Below, in pieces: positions 37,379 to 49,062 of a DNA stretch of 64,000 bases. The notes below the pieces were generated by a model. It was not told where the DNA came from. It saw only the letters and a program-made list of their open reading frames with translations, and did not search any database. The DNA is from Sciurus carolinensis (taxonomy: Eukaryota > Chordata > Mammalia > Rodentia > Sciuridae): NCBI RefSeq assembly GCF_902686445.1, contig NC_062232.1, positions 76,959,440 to 77,023,439 of the forward strand, read 5' to 3'. The stretch's first letter is position 1; the number at the start of each line of letters is the position of its first letter. The translations under genes were made by a program, and so were the position numbers.

Positions 37379-37743
37379 TGTTACAGTAAACCACCTTTCT
37401 CTTAGGCTTATACCTATAAGGTAGACCATTCAGTCAAGATCTCTCTGCTCAAGAGACAACCTGTAAGATTAACAGCATGGCCCATGTCTTAAAGGGGCAA
37501 TAACAGATTTAAAAAAAAAAAAAATTAGGCAGACAAGAGAGGATCACCAAAACCAGGACTGAAAGATGGGAAGCTTTAAAATGAACAGACCTACATACAA
37601 ATTTCTTCCACTTTCTTTACCTTTAGCAGACCCCCTCCAACTGCAAGATTATATAATAATCCAGAAAGCTATTCAAAAATCATATCATTATAGTAAAACA
37701 TTATTTTAGACAGACTTATACCTATAGGTGGTCCTGGTACCAG

Positions 37744-38059
37744 TGTTGAGAATGAGGGCAGAGTCCTGTTCCCCTGGTGTTGAAGATTGAGCACCTGAGA
37801 AATACCCAGGAAATAGCAAAAGTTTTATTTAAGGACAGAACAGAGAGAGGGAGAGAGACTTCTTTGTACAGGAGGGAGTCTAGGTTGGTGCCGGAGGAAG
37901 TGGGAGTGTCCTCCTCCTTTTATAGATTTCAGATTTCCTTTGTTCTTAGCTGCCTCCTCCGATTTTGCCTAGGTGACCAGTGACCAAAAGGTGGAGTGAT
38001 CCAAAGACTAGAATGAAGTCACCCAGGGGTACAGGCAGGAAGGGAGTGGCGGGGGTGGA

Positions 38060-38097
<38 letters not shown>

Positions 38098-38324
38098 AGG
38101 GGGGGTGTGGACGGGGGGGGGGGCACTCATTATCAACTCCTTGTTAGGAGGAACAATTCCTTGGAGGCAGGTAACCTTGGCAACAGGTGAGGAGGAGGAA
38201 GTACTCTGGAGGCATTAGTATTTTATCTCCTTTTGAATGGGCCCACAAATTCCTGACCCAATCATTCATTACCTACGCTGACTGTCCTTTAGCACCACCC
38301 TACCGAGTCCTTTCTTCAACTTAC
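37744..38324 (-). mobile_element. LTR-like segment (ERV1-like), minus strand
   Basis: Reading leftward, there is a TATA box (TATAAAAG complement at 37917-37924). About 90 bases further is AATAAA (complement at 37824-37829). A putative LTR end ...TCTCAACA, with CA at 37745-37744, follows. This TATA-to-polyA spacing is LTR-like. The 5' limit is not clear and contains the poly-G tract. ERV class is inferred only from architecture. Confidence 0.5.
38061..38123. repeat. Poly-G tract (36 G, then 11 G)
   Basis: An uninterrupted run of 36 G at 38061-38096, then AA, and a second GTGGAC-plus-G-run unit ending at 38123. GTGGAC precedes both runs (one with an extra T), suggesting a short G-rich tandem repeat that has expanded or been mis-assembled. 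Confidence 0.9.
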
Positions 38325-38410
38325 ATTATAACTTGTCTAAGAGAATGATGGTTTACCGTAGCACAATCTGGCCTTTGAATGTTTTTTTCTGGATTATTAT
38401 ACAATCTCAA

Positions 38411-39082
38411 AGTTGAAATTGGTACGTCAGGGGTAAAGAAGGAAACTCTGCATGTATAGGCATTTATGCATTTGGGGTCTGAACTTTCAGGACCTAAGTT
38501 GAAGTGCTAAAAGTCACTGCCTCTGGTGTGCAAGGATAGCAGGACACCAGAAAAAAGGGTTAAAAAAAATTAAATCCTTTCAACACTATTTCTCAGCCTG
38601 GTCCCAGGCAGCAGCAGATCACCTCACTGAGGGTCAAGGACACTAGCCCTAAGGTGGTGGAAAAAGAAATCACAGAAAAACTGCATGGGCTGTAGAAAAA
38701 TGGCCAAAGAGAAGCTGGCCTCTACCCTGCCTTCCGATCCTTTTTGCCCATGGAGGGTGGAGGCTGCTGGATGTGGCAGTAGGTTCCAGCACTGTTAGTT
38801 TATGGCCTAGGGATAGGAACTGTATCTCCTTTTAAGATCTGACAAGATACCCCATTTGGTCAGGAGATATCCATCACTGGGGCAAAGCAGTTATTGCTAT
38901 AATAGGATACCATCAAACTAAATGTCTGGGGAGATTGGCAGAATAAATAACTGCACCCAGAAAATAAAAAGACAAACTGAGGCAGCCTCTGCAAAGGGAT
39001 CTTCAAAGAACCCTAAAGAAAACGATGGAATTGCATACCAATATGCCTAGTATAAGAAAAAGGCCCAAAAGGAGCATCTGGG
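38411..39082. other. Unassigned, moderately GC sequence
   Basis: Less AT-rich than the surroundings and bounded by LTR-like segments on both sides. It could be decayed internal ERV sequence, but I recognise no gag, pol or env motif in any frame. Confidence 0.4.
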
Positions 39083-39470
39083 TGTTGCTGAAAGTGCGGT
39101 CCTTGTCCCCAGTGCCAATCCAATAATGAGGACAGGGTTTTGAGAAAAAGGAAAAAGAAGGTTTATTGCTTTGCTAGCAAAGGAGAAACACAGGAGACTC
39201 CTATCCCAAAGGCTGTGATTCTGCCCATTAGCAAGAACAGGGGTGGGTGGGGGGTTTAAAGAGATGATTCAGAGAAAATGAGATTAGGGAGGAGAGATTC
39301 AGAAGCAGAATATCAGAGGTGAGAAGGTTAGGGAAAAGAAGATCAGGCAGAAGGTCAGAGAAAAGAAGGTTGGGAAGAAGAAAAAAATCATGTAACTTTC
39401 AAAGGGACAAGGGATATAGCCAAAACATCAATTGAACCCCTCTTACATGGGTATAATTGACAGTGGGGAA
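39083..39470 (-). mobile_element. LTR (ERV1-like), minus arm of an inverted pair
   Basis: On the minus strand the element ends ...CTTTCAGCAACA at 39083. AATAAA is preserved inside GCAATAAACC (complement at about 39157-39166), and TTTAAACCCC is in place of the TATA box. The first ~165 bases are the reverse complement of 39953-40120 with roughly 90% identity by eye. The U3 part beyond has no clear counterpart in the other arm, and its limit is approximate. Confidence 0.65.
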
Positions 39471-39539
39471 CTCACTTAAAATTAATGATATTGTGATAAT
39501 GATAGGGAGGCAGGTCAGGCTCAAATACATCCTGTGCTC

Positions 39540-40120
39540 CAAACCTTCAAATGCAACCTGGGAGAAAAAAGATTAAGGCACAGTCTTTATATATGCAGAT
39601 TGTCCCATTCCTCTCCTGGAATTTTAACAGTGGTCCACATTATGCTTTGAATTTAACCCTTGCTGCTCTACCACTGCAACTTATTTTTAAAATGGATCTG
39701 TTTTTTTCTCTTCCTCTCTCCCTGATCCTTCCTAAACTCTCCTTCTCCCCAGTCTCAGGGGAGACAGAGTTACATTGCTTCCCCATCTAGGCAGAGTTAT
39801 CTGTCCTTGAGTACACACCCACCACAGGAACAAAGTGATCCAGACTTTGAGGATGGTACCAGAAGATCTCAGGAATGACTATCTTCCAAATTAACAAGTG
39901 GATTACAACTACAACAGAGAACATGTAGAATGTAGTCTTTGAATCACCTCTATAAAAGCCCCGTATTCCTGCTAATGGGCAGAAAGAATCACAGCCTTTG
40001 GGACAGAAGTCCCTTGTGTTTCTCCTTTGCTAGCAAAGCAATAAACCTTTTCCTTTTTCTCAAAACTGTGTCCTTGTTATTGGATTGGCATCGGGGACAA
40101 GGACTGAGGTTTCAGCAACA
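39540..40120 (+). mobile_element. LTR (ERV1-like), plus arm of an inverted pair
   Basis: TATA box TATAAAAG at 39951-39958, polyadenylation signal AATAAA at 40040-40045, and end ...GGTTTCAGCAACA at 40120. The TATA-to-AATAAA spacing and CA terminus are LTR-like. The 5' start is not resolved. A pyrimidine-rich U3 (39695-39750) precedes it. No primer-binding site or viral gene follows, so it looks solo. Confidence 0.65.
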
Positions 40121-43100
40121 TTCACACTAGAATAGGAACTTAAATGTATTTTTGGAAGGTAATAAGGACATCCTGATCTGTTTAAAGGTGACATTGTAAA
40201 ACATGGAAGCATTTTGCCATTTTTTTCACAAAAAGAAAGTTAAAAGATTTCTTAGCCTGTGTTTGATTTATATTTCAGATGTAATATTGTATTGTGTTAT
40301 TTGTCAAGAGCTCCACATTACTTGAGATAAGGCCCTGCTTCTCACCTTACTCCATGTTAGAATGGCTCCAAAATAGGCTAGACTTCGGTTCATTTAAAGT
40401 TGTGTTCAAAAGATTGACCTTTGTTGTAAAGATTATTGTGATCTCAAAATAAACAAGGGATATAATATATAACTTGAAAGAATATGAAGATAACTATGTC
40501 AACTATTCATGAACAACCTCTGAAGACTTAGAGAAGACTTTCACATTCCAAGTTAATGTGAAATATATAGCCAGATATGCAACTTTTTAAAAAAATTTTA
40601 TGTTACGTCCTAAGGAGCAGCAGTTTTGAACTAATTCATTCATTCATCTTGTGTTGTTCAGTCTTGAATGAAACAAAAAGACAACACTTTTAGAAAGAAT
40701 AAATGTCTTGATTTTAATTTGAAACCTAAAACTGCCTAATATTGTTTAGTGGATAAGCATTAAAAGTTAGTGAAAAATGTTTTTGTTTTTTCCTTGGTTT
40801 TAGCAAAGTGACAATTTTCAAATGTGTGTGATGAGGAGTGATATGAATGTGTAATCAATGTTTCACTAACGTGGTTTTGCCTTGCCCTGAGATATTCTAT
40901 TCATCCCTGTTCTCTCCTCTCTTCCTTTGTTCTTCTCCTTTTCCCCAGTGTTTTATTTCTGAACCCATTTACATAAATCAGACTGCTAATGGTACAGTCT
41001 TGATAAAAGCCCCAGTCTATCCTTTTGATCATCATGACAAGATTTCCATGAAATCATACAACATCTCATTAGAAAGGCAGCATGGGGCTCTTCAAAATAT
41101 GTGGATCTTATTATTTTCTTACCCACAAGAAAGAGCATCACTGAAAAAAATTAAAAGTAGGACTTTATTATTCATTTAGCTTTTAAATTTTTCAGAAATC
41201 ACTTTAGCATTATAAGGATTTGTGAAAAGATGTGTAGAGTGCTTTATAATATTGAAAAATAAAAGCAATGTTATACGTAAGGTGCTGCATTAGACCATTG
41301 TTAATTTATAATCAGCACCATTTGTACAAATCATTGTATATATTTTCTTAAAATCTAATTAAACACTTTATACTTCAGAGGATTCAGCTTAATCATCATA
41401 TTTACTTTAGCACCTAAAAGAATTTTGGAATGGTTTACCTATTTTTGGAAGCACATTTTTTAAAAAACACGAATATTTAAATCAGCAACTATCTTAATAT
41501 AGATTATAATGAGTCAATGTAATTGTATTTTCTCCATTGTTTTGTGAGTAAAACATTTACTTTTAAAAATTACCTTATTAGAATTATAATTAGTTTAATT
41601 GTCCTGAAACCTTAGCCACTGCTTTCCTTTTACAAACTTAAAATATAACCATAAGGCATCTCCTTTGCCTTGTGACACTGTAATGACTTTTTCCATGATA
41701 TTTCACAGCATATTTACATATTGTTTCCTTTTCCTTATGAATAGAAAGTGATTGCCAGAAAAACATTTGAAAGAACTGTTACAACAAAAATAAAACATAC
41801 TGCAGGTTATGAATGATGTGGTAATGAAATGGAAAGAAAAAATCTGCTGTCAAATATAAGCAGTTGCCATATATTTTGACAGGCAAAAATTTGGAATATA
41901 ATGGCACAGTTCACTCATTTGAAGGATGTTAAAATCAGAACTAAAATAAAGTAACATTTACAAAGCAAGTGAGTATACTGATTTTGAAAGCTGCTACTAA
42001 TATTATAAATGCTGTTCTCCACATTTTCAAGAAAGTGTGCTTAGAATATCCAATAATGGAAGAAACTAATTTGTAACTAGTAAAAACTGAGTTTTCTATG
42101 CTTGATAGTCCCTTTTTTACTTCCTTTGAGCCTCACTCCTTTAATGTCCCTACAGTAAGTAGTACAGATTCTGTTCTGCATCAGTCCATCTGTGTCCCAG
42201 AACTTTAACAATTTTATCCTTCTTTGAATCTTTCTGGTTCTGTGTTCTATTTGCTCTGGGACTTATATTTTGTGGAGAATTTCTTAATGTCAGAATAGGC
42301 GATAACAGCTCATCAGCTATTTCTACGCTTAAGGTTTTTGTTATTTGTCACTTTCTTGTTTTAGAAGGAATTTAAAACTGCCATCACTTGGATTAAAATG
42401 TATTTAGATTTCATAACAAAATATGTGTTTGTGGTTTAACATCTTTTGGTTGATGACGATTTTCTTTAGAGATAAAATACTACCAAGAGTATGTTACCTA
42501 AGGCGCTTAGTAAAATTAAACCTAGGTTTCCAAACTTCAGAATGTTGCCTGGGTCAAAAGCAAAGCATTAATTGACCTAAAAGTAAAGATCAAGTATTAC
42601 TTCTTATTCTGATTTCTCTACAAGAGATAATTTTTGAGTATTGGACAAAATGGAATCTGCTGACTCAACATACAGATGCATTCCCAGAGACATACAAACA
42701 TGCTTACAAAACAGCCTGTATTTCTTTGTATATCACATCGTTGCTATATGTTTCAATCAAAAGAAAAGATTTTCAGACTCTAAGAAAACCTTGCATTTCT
42801 CCTTACTGGGATGTATGATGAGAGAGAATGACTCTATTCTCTATTTAGTAAGTAGAGTTAATCACATTAAATTCACCTCAGGTAAATCCTGAAAAGTTAC
42901 TTGAATATCTATTGCTGACATCATAAGGTTTCCACGTTATATATACACAGATAATACTGCAAATGCCCAGCTTTATACATGCAAACAATGCCGTATTATT
43001 TGTTGAACTGACTGAGAAGCTAAAGAAAAAAGACATTTCTAGCTAGTTCATGGTAGAAACGTCAACATACGTGTAGAATTGTTTCTACATGGAGATTTTG

Positions 43101-43384
43101 CACTTAGTCAAGAAGAGAGTGACAAGGATATTACTATTATCAATTTTAAAAAACAATTTTTATTGATAAACTAGACATGATAATATTAAAGGTGAAAAAT
43201 ATTCAATGAATATCTTGTGAAGCATTAGAAATACCTTCCATGCCTGCATTTGCTTAGTGTTACAATTTCACTCTTCAGCAAAACCATAATAATTTTCTAA
43301 TGTTTATTTTCAAATTGCAACAATTATATCAATATATTTTCCTGAGGAATAAATAAAATGAAAAGTTGATATATTGGGGATTAA
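40121..43384. other. Unique intergenic sequence
   Basis: About 3.3 kb with no confident feature. One 110-codon open frame (40847-41179) lies next to a pyrimidine tract and CAG at 40946-40948, but it has no donor site or family resemblance that I can recognise. Confidence 0.5.
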
Positions 43385-43610
43385 AGAAAATGACATACAT
43401 TTCAATATCAGTTCTATTACTTACTAGATATACAAATTTGGTCAAGTCATTTAAGCTTGCTAAGGCTCAACCTTCCTTGGCTACAAGTTCAGGATAACAT
43501 TAAGTATGCAGTAAAGATGCTATAAATATTAAGTGAAATGACTTATGCAAGTTCCAGTCACACAGTGCCTGGCACGTGACAGATCCTAAATAAACAATGT
43601 TTTTTCTCCT
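43385..43610 (+). mobile_element. MIR SINE relic
   Basis: The order TTCTATTACTTACTAGATAT, GGTCAAGTCATTTAAGC, then AGTGCCTGGCACGTGACAG and CCTAAATAAACAATG matches the MIR core and 3' end. It is old and diverged. Confidence 0.75.
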
Positions 43611-44139
43611 CTTTTTTAGAATGGGAGTTCTGCCTGTGAAGAAATAAATAATTATAATTAAGCCCCAAATGTGAATATTCTTAATGGGAATTTCTCTATG
43701 AATCTGCTTTTTAATATTTCCTCTTTCATAATTATCCAAACTGGCATGGACTGGATAATTCAACCTAAGTGTAGTGTTTCTTTTTCATACATAGCTTATT
43801 TAACTCTTCTTTGTGGTTGTTTTGCTTGCAAGCTTTGAAAAACAATGTGCTCAATTGCTTTCATTAAAGAGGAAAAAAAAGGGAACAGAAAAATAATCTT
43901 TAGAAATCAAAAACCGTGTTAACCTTTGCCTGAGAAAAAGCCTCTTCTTTTTTTCTCTTTTCATAAGTCTCCTGTAGAGATTTATAGTGAGAACAAAATA
44001 ATCTTGAACTGATTCAGACACTTTAAATTGGATACATAATGCATTAAACAATATCAGAAAGGCCTAAAGAACTGGAAAGTTTAAAATTCTTTACACATAT
44101 AATCCCAACTTCTCTAAAAAGGAAGTAACCTTTCAGGGG

Positions 44140-44400
44140 CGGAAAGAGATTAAACACACGAATCCTGTTGTTAGATAAAGCTAGATTGGAGTCTGATCTG
44201 CAGCTTATCAGTTGTGTAGTCATAAACTAGTCTACTAATCTCTTCACATCACTTAATCCTTCCATTTTAAAAGAAAAAAGTAACTACTTACCTCATATGA
44301 CCATTTGTGGGATTAAATGAAATAACAAATGTTAAAAACACAATGTTTGGATTATACTATATTCAAAGGCATTATTTATTGTTGTTATTATTATTATTTA
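44140..44400 (+). mobile_element. MIR SINE relic
   Basis: GATTGGAGTCTGATCTGC, TTATCAGTTGTGTAGTC, CACTTAATCCTTCC, ACTTACCTCATATGACC and GATTAAATGAAATAAC follow the MIR consensus order. It ends in a (TTA)n-like tract at about 44380-44398. Confidence 0.78.
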
Positions 44401-46211
44401 AGAACAGGGACATTAAATTTAGCCTATTTTTGTAAGGAAATTGAACTTCACAAGAATAGGACATCTTGCTTAAGAGCACATAGTTGATTGAAAAACCTGG
44501 AACTAAAGTGATGTCCCCATTTCACTAAGCTATTGAAACTCCTCTCATCTATGGATTAGGCATGCTCCAGGGTCACAGTTATCTGCAATAATGTTACTTT
44601 CAGACATAAAGAGAAAATGTATCAAACCTACTGCTCAGTTATTAATAAGATCTTATATCTAAGTTCTCCTGAATTCCAGAGCACAAGTGCATCATTCTAT
44701 TGTAAGAGAGGAGAAATATCTTTTCTTCAATCATCTTAATTCATGACTGAGGTCCTTATGAGAAAAGACAGATTAATTAGAGAAAAGCATGCAGATTTGT
44801 TTAAAATAAGTTTTGGGTGACACAGTCACCTTCAAAAGGAAACAGTCTCAAAGAACTATGCAAACCTGTGTATTTCTTATGCTACCTCTGATGAAGTAAA
44901 TACTTAGGAAAAAGTATGATTGGATAAAGAAAAACAAGACTGAATGGTAATAAACTGAAGGAAATATAGCAAGGCCTATTTAGTCATATTTTTTTGGGGC
45001 CTGTTTGTCTTCAAAGATACAAACATTATTTTCCTCTGGGTGTTGAAAGGGTACCTCTCACATGAGGTCTGATCAACTGCTTCAGGGTAAGGTCAGAAAA
45101 ATCCTTCCTAGATTTTATGACGTGCTTCAGAGGAGAAGGGCAGGAGAAAGTTAGAGAGTACCCTTCCTACTTCTGTAGCTTTCTCAAATTTCATCAGTTT
45201 CAAATATGTTTGGTGTAGCATGCCCTGAACCATATCACTGTATACCATATTACTCCACATATTAATGATGTTTGTCCTAGGGTTTTGTTTATCTTTAAAA
45301 GTCTCAGCTAAAAGAGGGTTATCATTGCAAATTTAACAAGTATACTGACAAAATATAAAATTGGTTTACTTCCAGAGTATCTCTGAAGAATGTTTTTTCT
45401 GTTTGACTTATATTAGTATTTACATTTCAATGGAAAGATGGGGATTTAAAGTTGAAAACTAAAACAAGATTTGAAATTACAAAGACATATTTATAGCACA
45501 TACATTATTTTGTATGCATGCTGTTCAGAATTATACATGAATCACTTGCTACTTTATTTTGCATGCAGTTATGAAACTAATAAAACCAACATTTTAATTA
45601 TATAACAATCACTGGTGAAATATGACATTCTTCTCCCCTATATATGCTAAAGTGTTTCTTTAGCTGTATTTCCAGCCACAATGAACCTTTCCTAGCTCAC
45701 CGTGTTTCTTTTGTATGGACTCTCTCTTCTTCTTCTCTGTTACAATCCTTCCTCTCTGTGTTGAAAGCCATAAATATTTTTCAAGACCCAAGGTATCAAA
45801 TTCCAAATAGCCAGTTGAATGTATGTACTTGTGTCACTCCAGTTGGGTGACCAACATAACTTTAAAAAATCAAAAATTCCAAATGTGTTTCCTAAATGAT
45901 AGTTAATATGATACACAGTATTAGACAACCGTTAAGTGATAGGTGAGAATTAGAAATAATCAAGTGTTGTCCATGCTAAAATTCCTGAAAGGAACAAGTG
46001 ATATTTAAAATCTTTTAAAATGCTGATTCCAAAGAGTTGAGTAATAGTTGTTTATTTGGGTATTTCCAAGTATTTGCTTAAATTAAAAGATTCAAATAAC
46101 ATTGTCTTTGAAGAATAATGTTTAAGAGTTCAAAACCCCATAAAGAGCACTTAAGGGACAAAAGAATTCAAATATAAAAGAAGGTATACCTGTAAGCACC
46201 AAAGAAGACAT
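44401..46211. other. Mostly unique sequence
   Basis: A further possible MIR or L2 relic on the minus strand (44425-44530, CTTGCTTAAGAGCACATAG) is too weak to list separately. No gene seen. Confidence 0.45.
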
Positions 46212-46445
46212 GATGGCACAATGGTTAAGAAAATATGTTTAAGAACTGTGTGGTTTAAATTCTACTTCTGTTATTTACTAAACATGTGACATTTAGAACA
46301 TTGTTTAGTTTTGTTGTACCTTAACTTACTCATCTACAAAATGGAATTAGTATTAATACCTATTATATTGGGTTGTTGAGGAGTAAATAAATTGATAAAC
46401 AAAGGCATTTAGAAGAATTAAATAAAGGTTATCTATTATTAATTC
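46212..46445 (+). mobile_element. MIR SINE relic
   Basis: ATGGCACAATGGTTAAG, TTCTGTTATTTACTAAAC, CATCTACAAAATGGAATTAG, TTGGGTTGTTGAGGAG and AATAAAGGTTATC are in MIR order. Confidence 0.78.
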
Positions 46446-46560
46446 AAGAAAAGATAAACTCTGGGGACAGGAATATTTTCCAATTTTGTTCTCTGTTATG
46501 TCCCCATGGCATAGTAGATATTCAGGAATTATTTCTTGGATAGATGAATAATTCCATTCA
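46446..46560 (+). mobile_element. L2-like 3' end relic
   Basis: GGGGACAGGAATATTTTCC, CCCCATGGCATAGTAGATAT and TCAGGAATTATTTCTTGG resemble the L2 terminal region. Confidence 0.45.
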
Positions 46561-47938
46561 GAAAAAAAGGGATGGGATATGTATCTATTTTGTGTCCTTG
46601 TTTCCAGTGATACTATTAATGTGCTAACAATTCTGTCTTCAATAACTTTCAGGAAAAATAATTTGGATTTTTTACATGAGAATAACAGTGTCATATACCA
46701 TGATCTGGGAAATATGAATTTCATTTAATTAAAAGTCAATGCCAATGCAAGTAGAAAAGTATAGGTTGAGAAGATTATGACCATGTAGTATCCAAATTTG
46801 AATTTTAAAATAAAAATTACTAGATAACATATTTGACAAAATTCTTAACTTTATTTTTGGTATCTAGGATAGGTTATAAAAACATTTCTCAACATATGTT
46901 CGGAGCAACAACAATTCTTTGCAGAGCACCCTGAAAGTGGAGGTAGGGAGTAAGGCCAAGCCAAATAGCTCTGGAAAACAGATTGGCAAATGCTTATTTT
47001 GGAGACCCAGGATGCGCTCTTACAGATGCAACTTTGTCTGACATAATAATAGTAATTGATACCCTAATAATATTTACTTATGAAAAGTGTTAATTTGTAT
47101 GCAAGCAAGTTCTTTTGAACTCATTTGCCCAAAAAATGTTTTTGCTTTCCTGTAACATTGGATCCCAAATTTGGCTGTGTATATAAGTCTAGTTTGGAAA
47201 TCATTTGCCTTCACATTTGGAATGCATCACTCCTGTATCTTCTACCTCCTCTGTTAAGAAACTTGAAACCAGTTTAATTCCTGCTAAAAATATATTGTTA
47301 CCATGTGATTTCCCCCTATCTCTCTAATAGGACAGCCTCTTTTTCACTAGTGTTCTGAAAATTTACAATGATTTCTCTTGGTGTGGTTCCATTTGCTGTG
47401 TACAGAATAAGCCAAGTCTGTCTCCAAATATATATCCTTCAATTTAGGAAAGTCTGTGAAATCTTTCTTATATTTAATTTTTATTTTGTCCTATCTGTCA
47501 TTTTGTTGTTGTTGCTCTGTCCTGGAATTTCTGGAACTCTAAGTTTACAAACTTTCTTCTAGTTCTCATTTTGTTGTTGTTGTTTCTGTTTTATTGCTTT
47601 CCTTTAGGAGTGAGTTCCTATAATTTAAATTTTTAAAAAAAATTTCAGGAGTTCTTTGTCTCCTCTAAGTGTTCTTTTCATTATTGCATCCTCTAAGTTA
47701 ATAAAAATAAACTTATCTTGCATCTTCTCAAATATTAATGAAAAGTTTTGTTTTATTCTGTATTTTTTTTAATTGTGAAAGGACCAGGGATTCTCATTCA
47801 TTGCATAAATTCTTTCCACTAAGTTACTGTTCCCTGCTTTTATCCTTGTTGTCACAATCAGAGACTTTCCACATGAGTCTGGTAATGTGTGATATTTGCT
47901 CCTCTTTAAGAACTATGTGCAAAATGAAACCGCCTTCT
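46561..47938. other. Mostly unique sequence
   Basis: The stretch 47340-47700 has T-rich, LINE-like wording (TTTCTCTTGGTGTGG, TTCTGGAACTC) but cannot be assigned. No gene seen. Confidence 0.4.
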
Positions 47939-48227
47939 TAACAAGACTCCTAAAGCACAATAAGTAAAATCAAGAATCAACAAACGGAATGGAATCAAAC
48001 TAAAAAGCTTCTTCTCAGCAAAGGAAACACAAATAATGTGAAGAGAGAGCCTACAGAATGGGAGAAGATCTTTGCCACCTGCACCTCAGATAGAGCATTA
48101 ATCTCCAGGATATATAAAGAACTCAAAGAAACTTAACACCGAAAATCCAACTAACCCAGGCAATAAATAGGCTAAGGAACTGCACAAACACTTCACATAA
48201 AAAGAAATATAACCAATCAACAAATAT

Positions 48228-48777
48228 ATGGAAAAATGTTCAACATCTCTAGCAGCTAGAGAAATACAAATTAAAACTACATTGAGATTTCATCTCACTT
48301 CAGTCAAAAGGGCAATTGTTAAGAATAAAGTAATAATAAATATTGGTGAGGGTGTGGGGGAAAAGATGCACTCATCCATTGCTTGTGGGACTGCAAATTG
48401 GTGCAACCACTTTGGAAAGCTATATGGAGATTCCTCAGAAAATTTGGAATGGAACCACCATTTGACCCCATTATCTCACTCCTCAGCATATACTCAAAAG
48501 ACATAAAATCAGCATACTACAGTGATGTGGCCACAACAATGTGTACAGTAGCTCAATTCACAACAGCTAAATTGTGGAACCAACCTAGATGCCCTTCAAC
48601 AAAGGAATGGATAAAGAAAATGTGGATATATACACAATGGAATATTACTCAGTCATAAAGAAGAATGACATTATGGCATTTGCCAGTAAATGGATGGAAC
48701 TGGAGAATATCATGCTAAGTGAAATAAGCCAATCCCAAAAAATAAAGGTTGAATGTTCTCTGATATGCAGATGCTAA
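48228..48777 (+). pseudogene. L1 ORF2 C-terminal fragment, broken
   Basis: Three overlapping open pieces in different frames encode [40 protein letters not shown] and [19 protein letters not shown] segments. The Cys motif is disrupted by changes near 48350-48390. There is no start or promoter. Confidence 0.82.
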
Positions 48778-48891
48778 GTTAAAATAAGGAGGGGTGGGTA
48801 AGGAAGAATTGAAGTACTTTGGATTAGACGAAGGGGAATGAAGGGAAGGGGGGGAATGGGAATAGGAAAGATGGTAGAATGAATCTACCAT

Positions 48892-48936
48892 CCTATGTGC
48901 ATATATGATTACTTTCCTATGTGCATATATGATTAC
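48892..48936 (+). repeat. 24-bp tandem duplication in L1 3'UTR
   Basis: CCTATGTGCATATATGATTAC occurs at 48892-48912 and again at 48916-48936. Confidence 0.9.
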
Positions 48937-49062
48937 ATAATAAATGTAATTCTACATCATGTACAACCAGAATAATGAGGTTATATTCCATATATGTATA
49001 ATATGTCAAGATACTTTCTACTGTTCTGTATTACTAATATGAACAAATTAAAAATTAAAAAA

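Larger units (their letters stand above)
37379..38410. repeat. Repeated module in both orientations around an LTR-like segment
   Basis: Three related copies are present. Copy A (37379-37422) and copy B (37646-37735) are direct, sharing a CTTATACCTATA-type core and an AGTAAA-C...TTAG block. Copy C (38325-38410) is the reverse complement of B (for example TATAATAATCCAGAAA in B against TTCTGGATTATTATA in C). B and C enclose 37744-38324. I cannot name the family. A DNA-transposon or ERV-internal origin are both possible. Confidence 0.55.
47939..49062 (+). mobile_element. LINE-1, 5'-truncated, older squirrel subfamily
   Basis: It begins within ORF2 (an AACAAGACTCCTAAAGCAC block), covers the C-terminal region, and carries a 3'UTR different from the L1s at 1 and 57527. 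It ends in ACAACCAGAATAATGAGG, a TGTCAAGATACTTTCTACTG block and an A-rich tail near 49060. A 21-bp unit is duplicated at 48892-48936. No clear target-site duplication. Confidence 0.88.
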
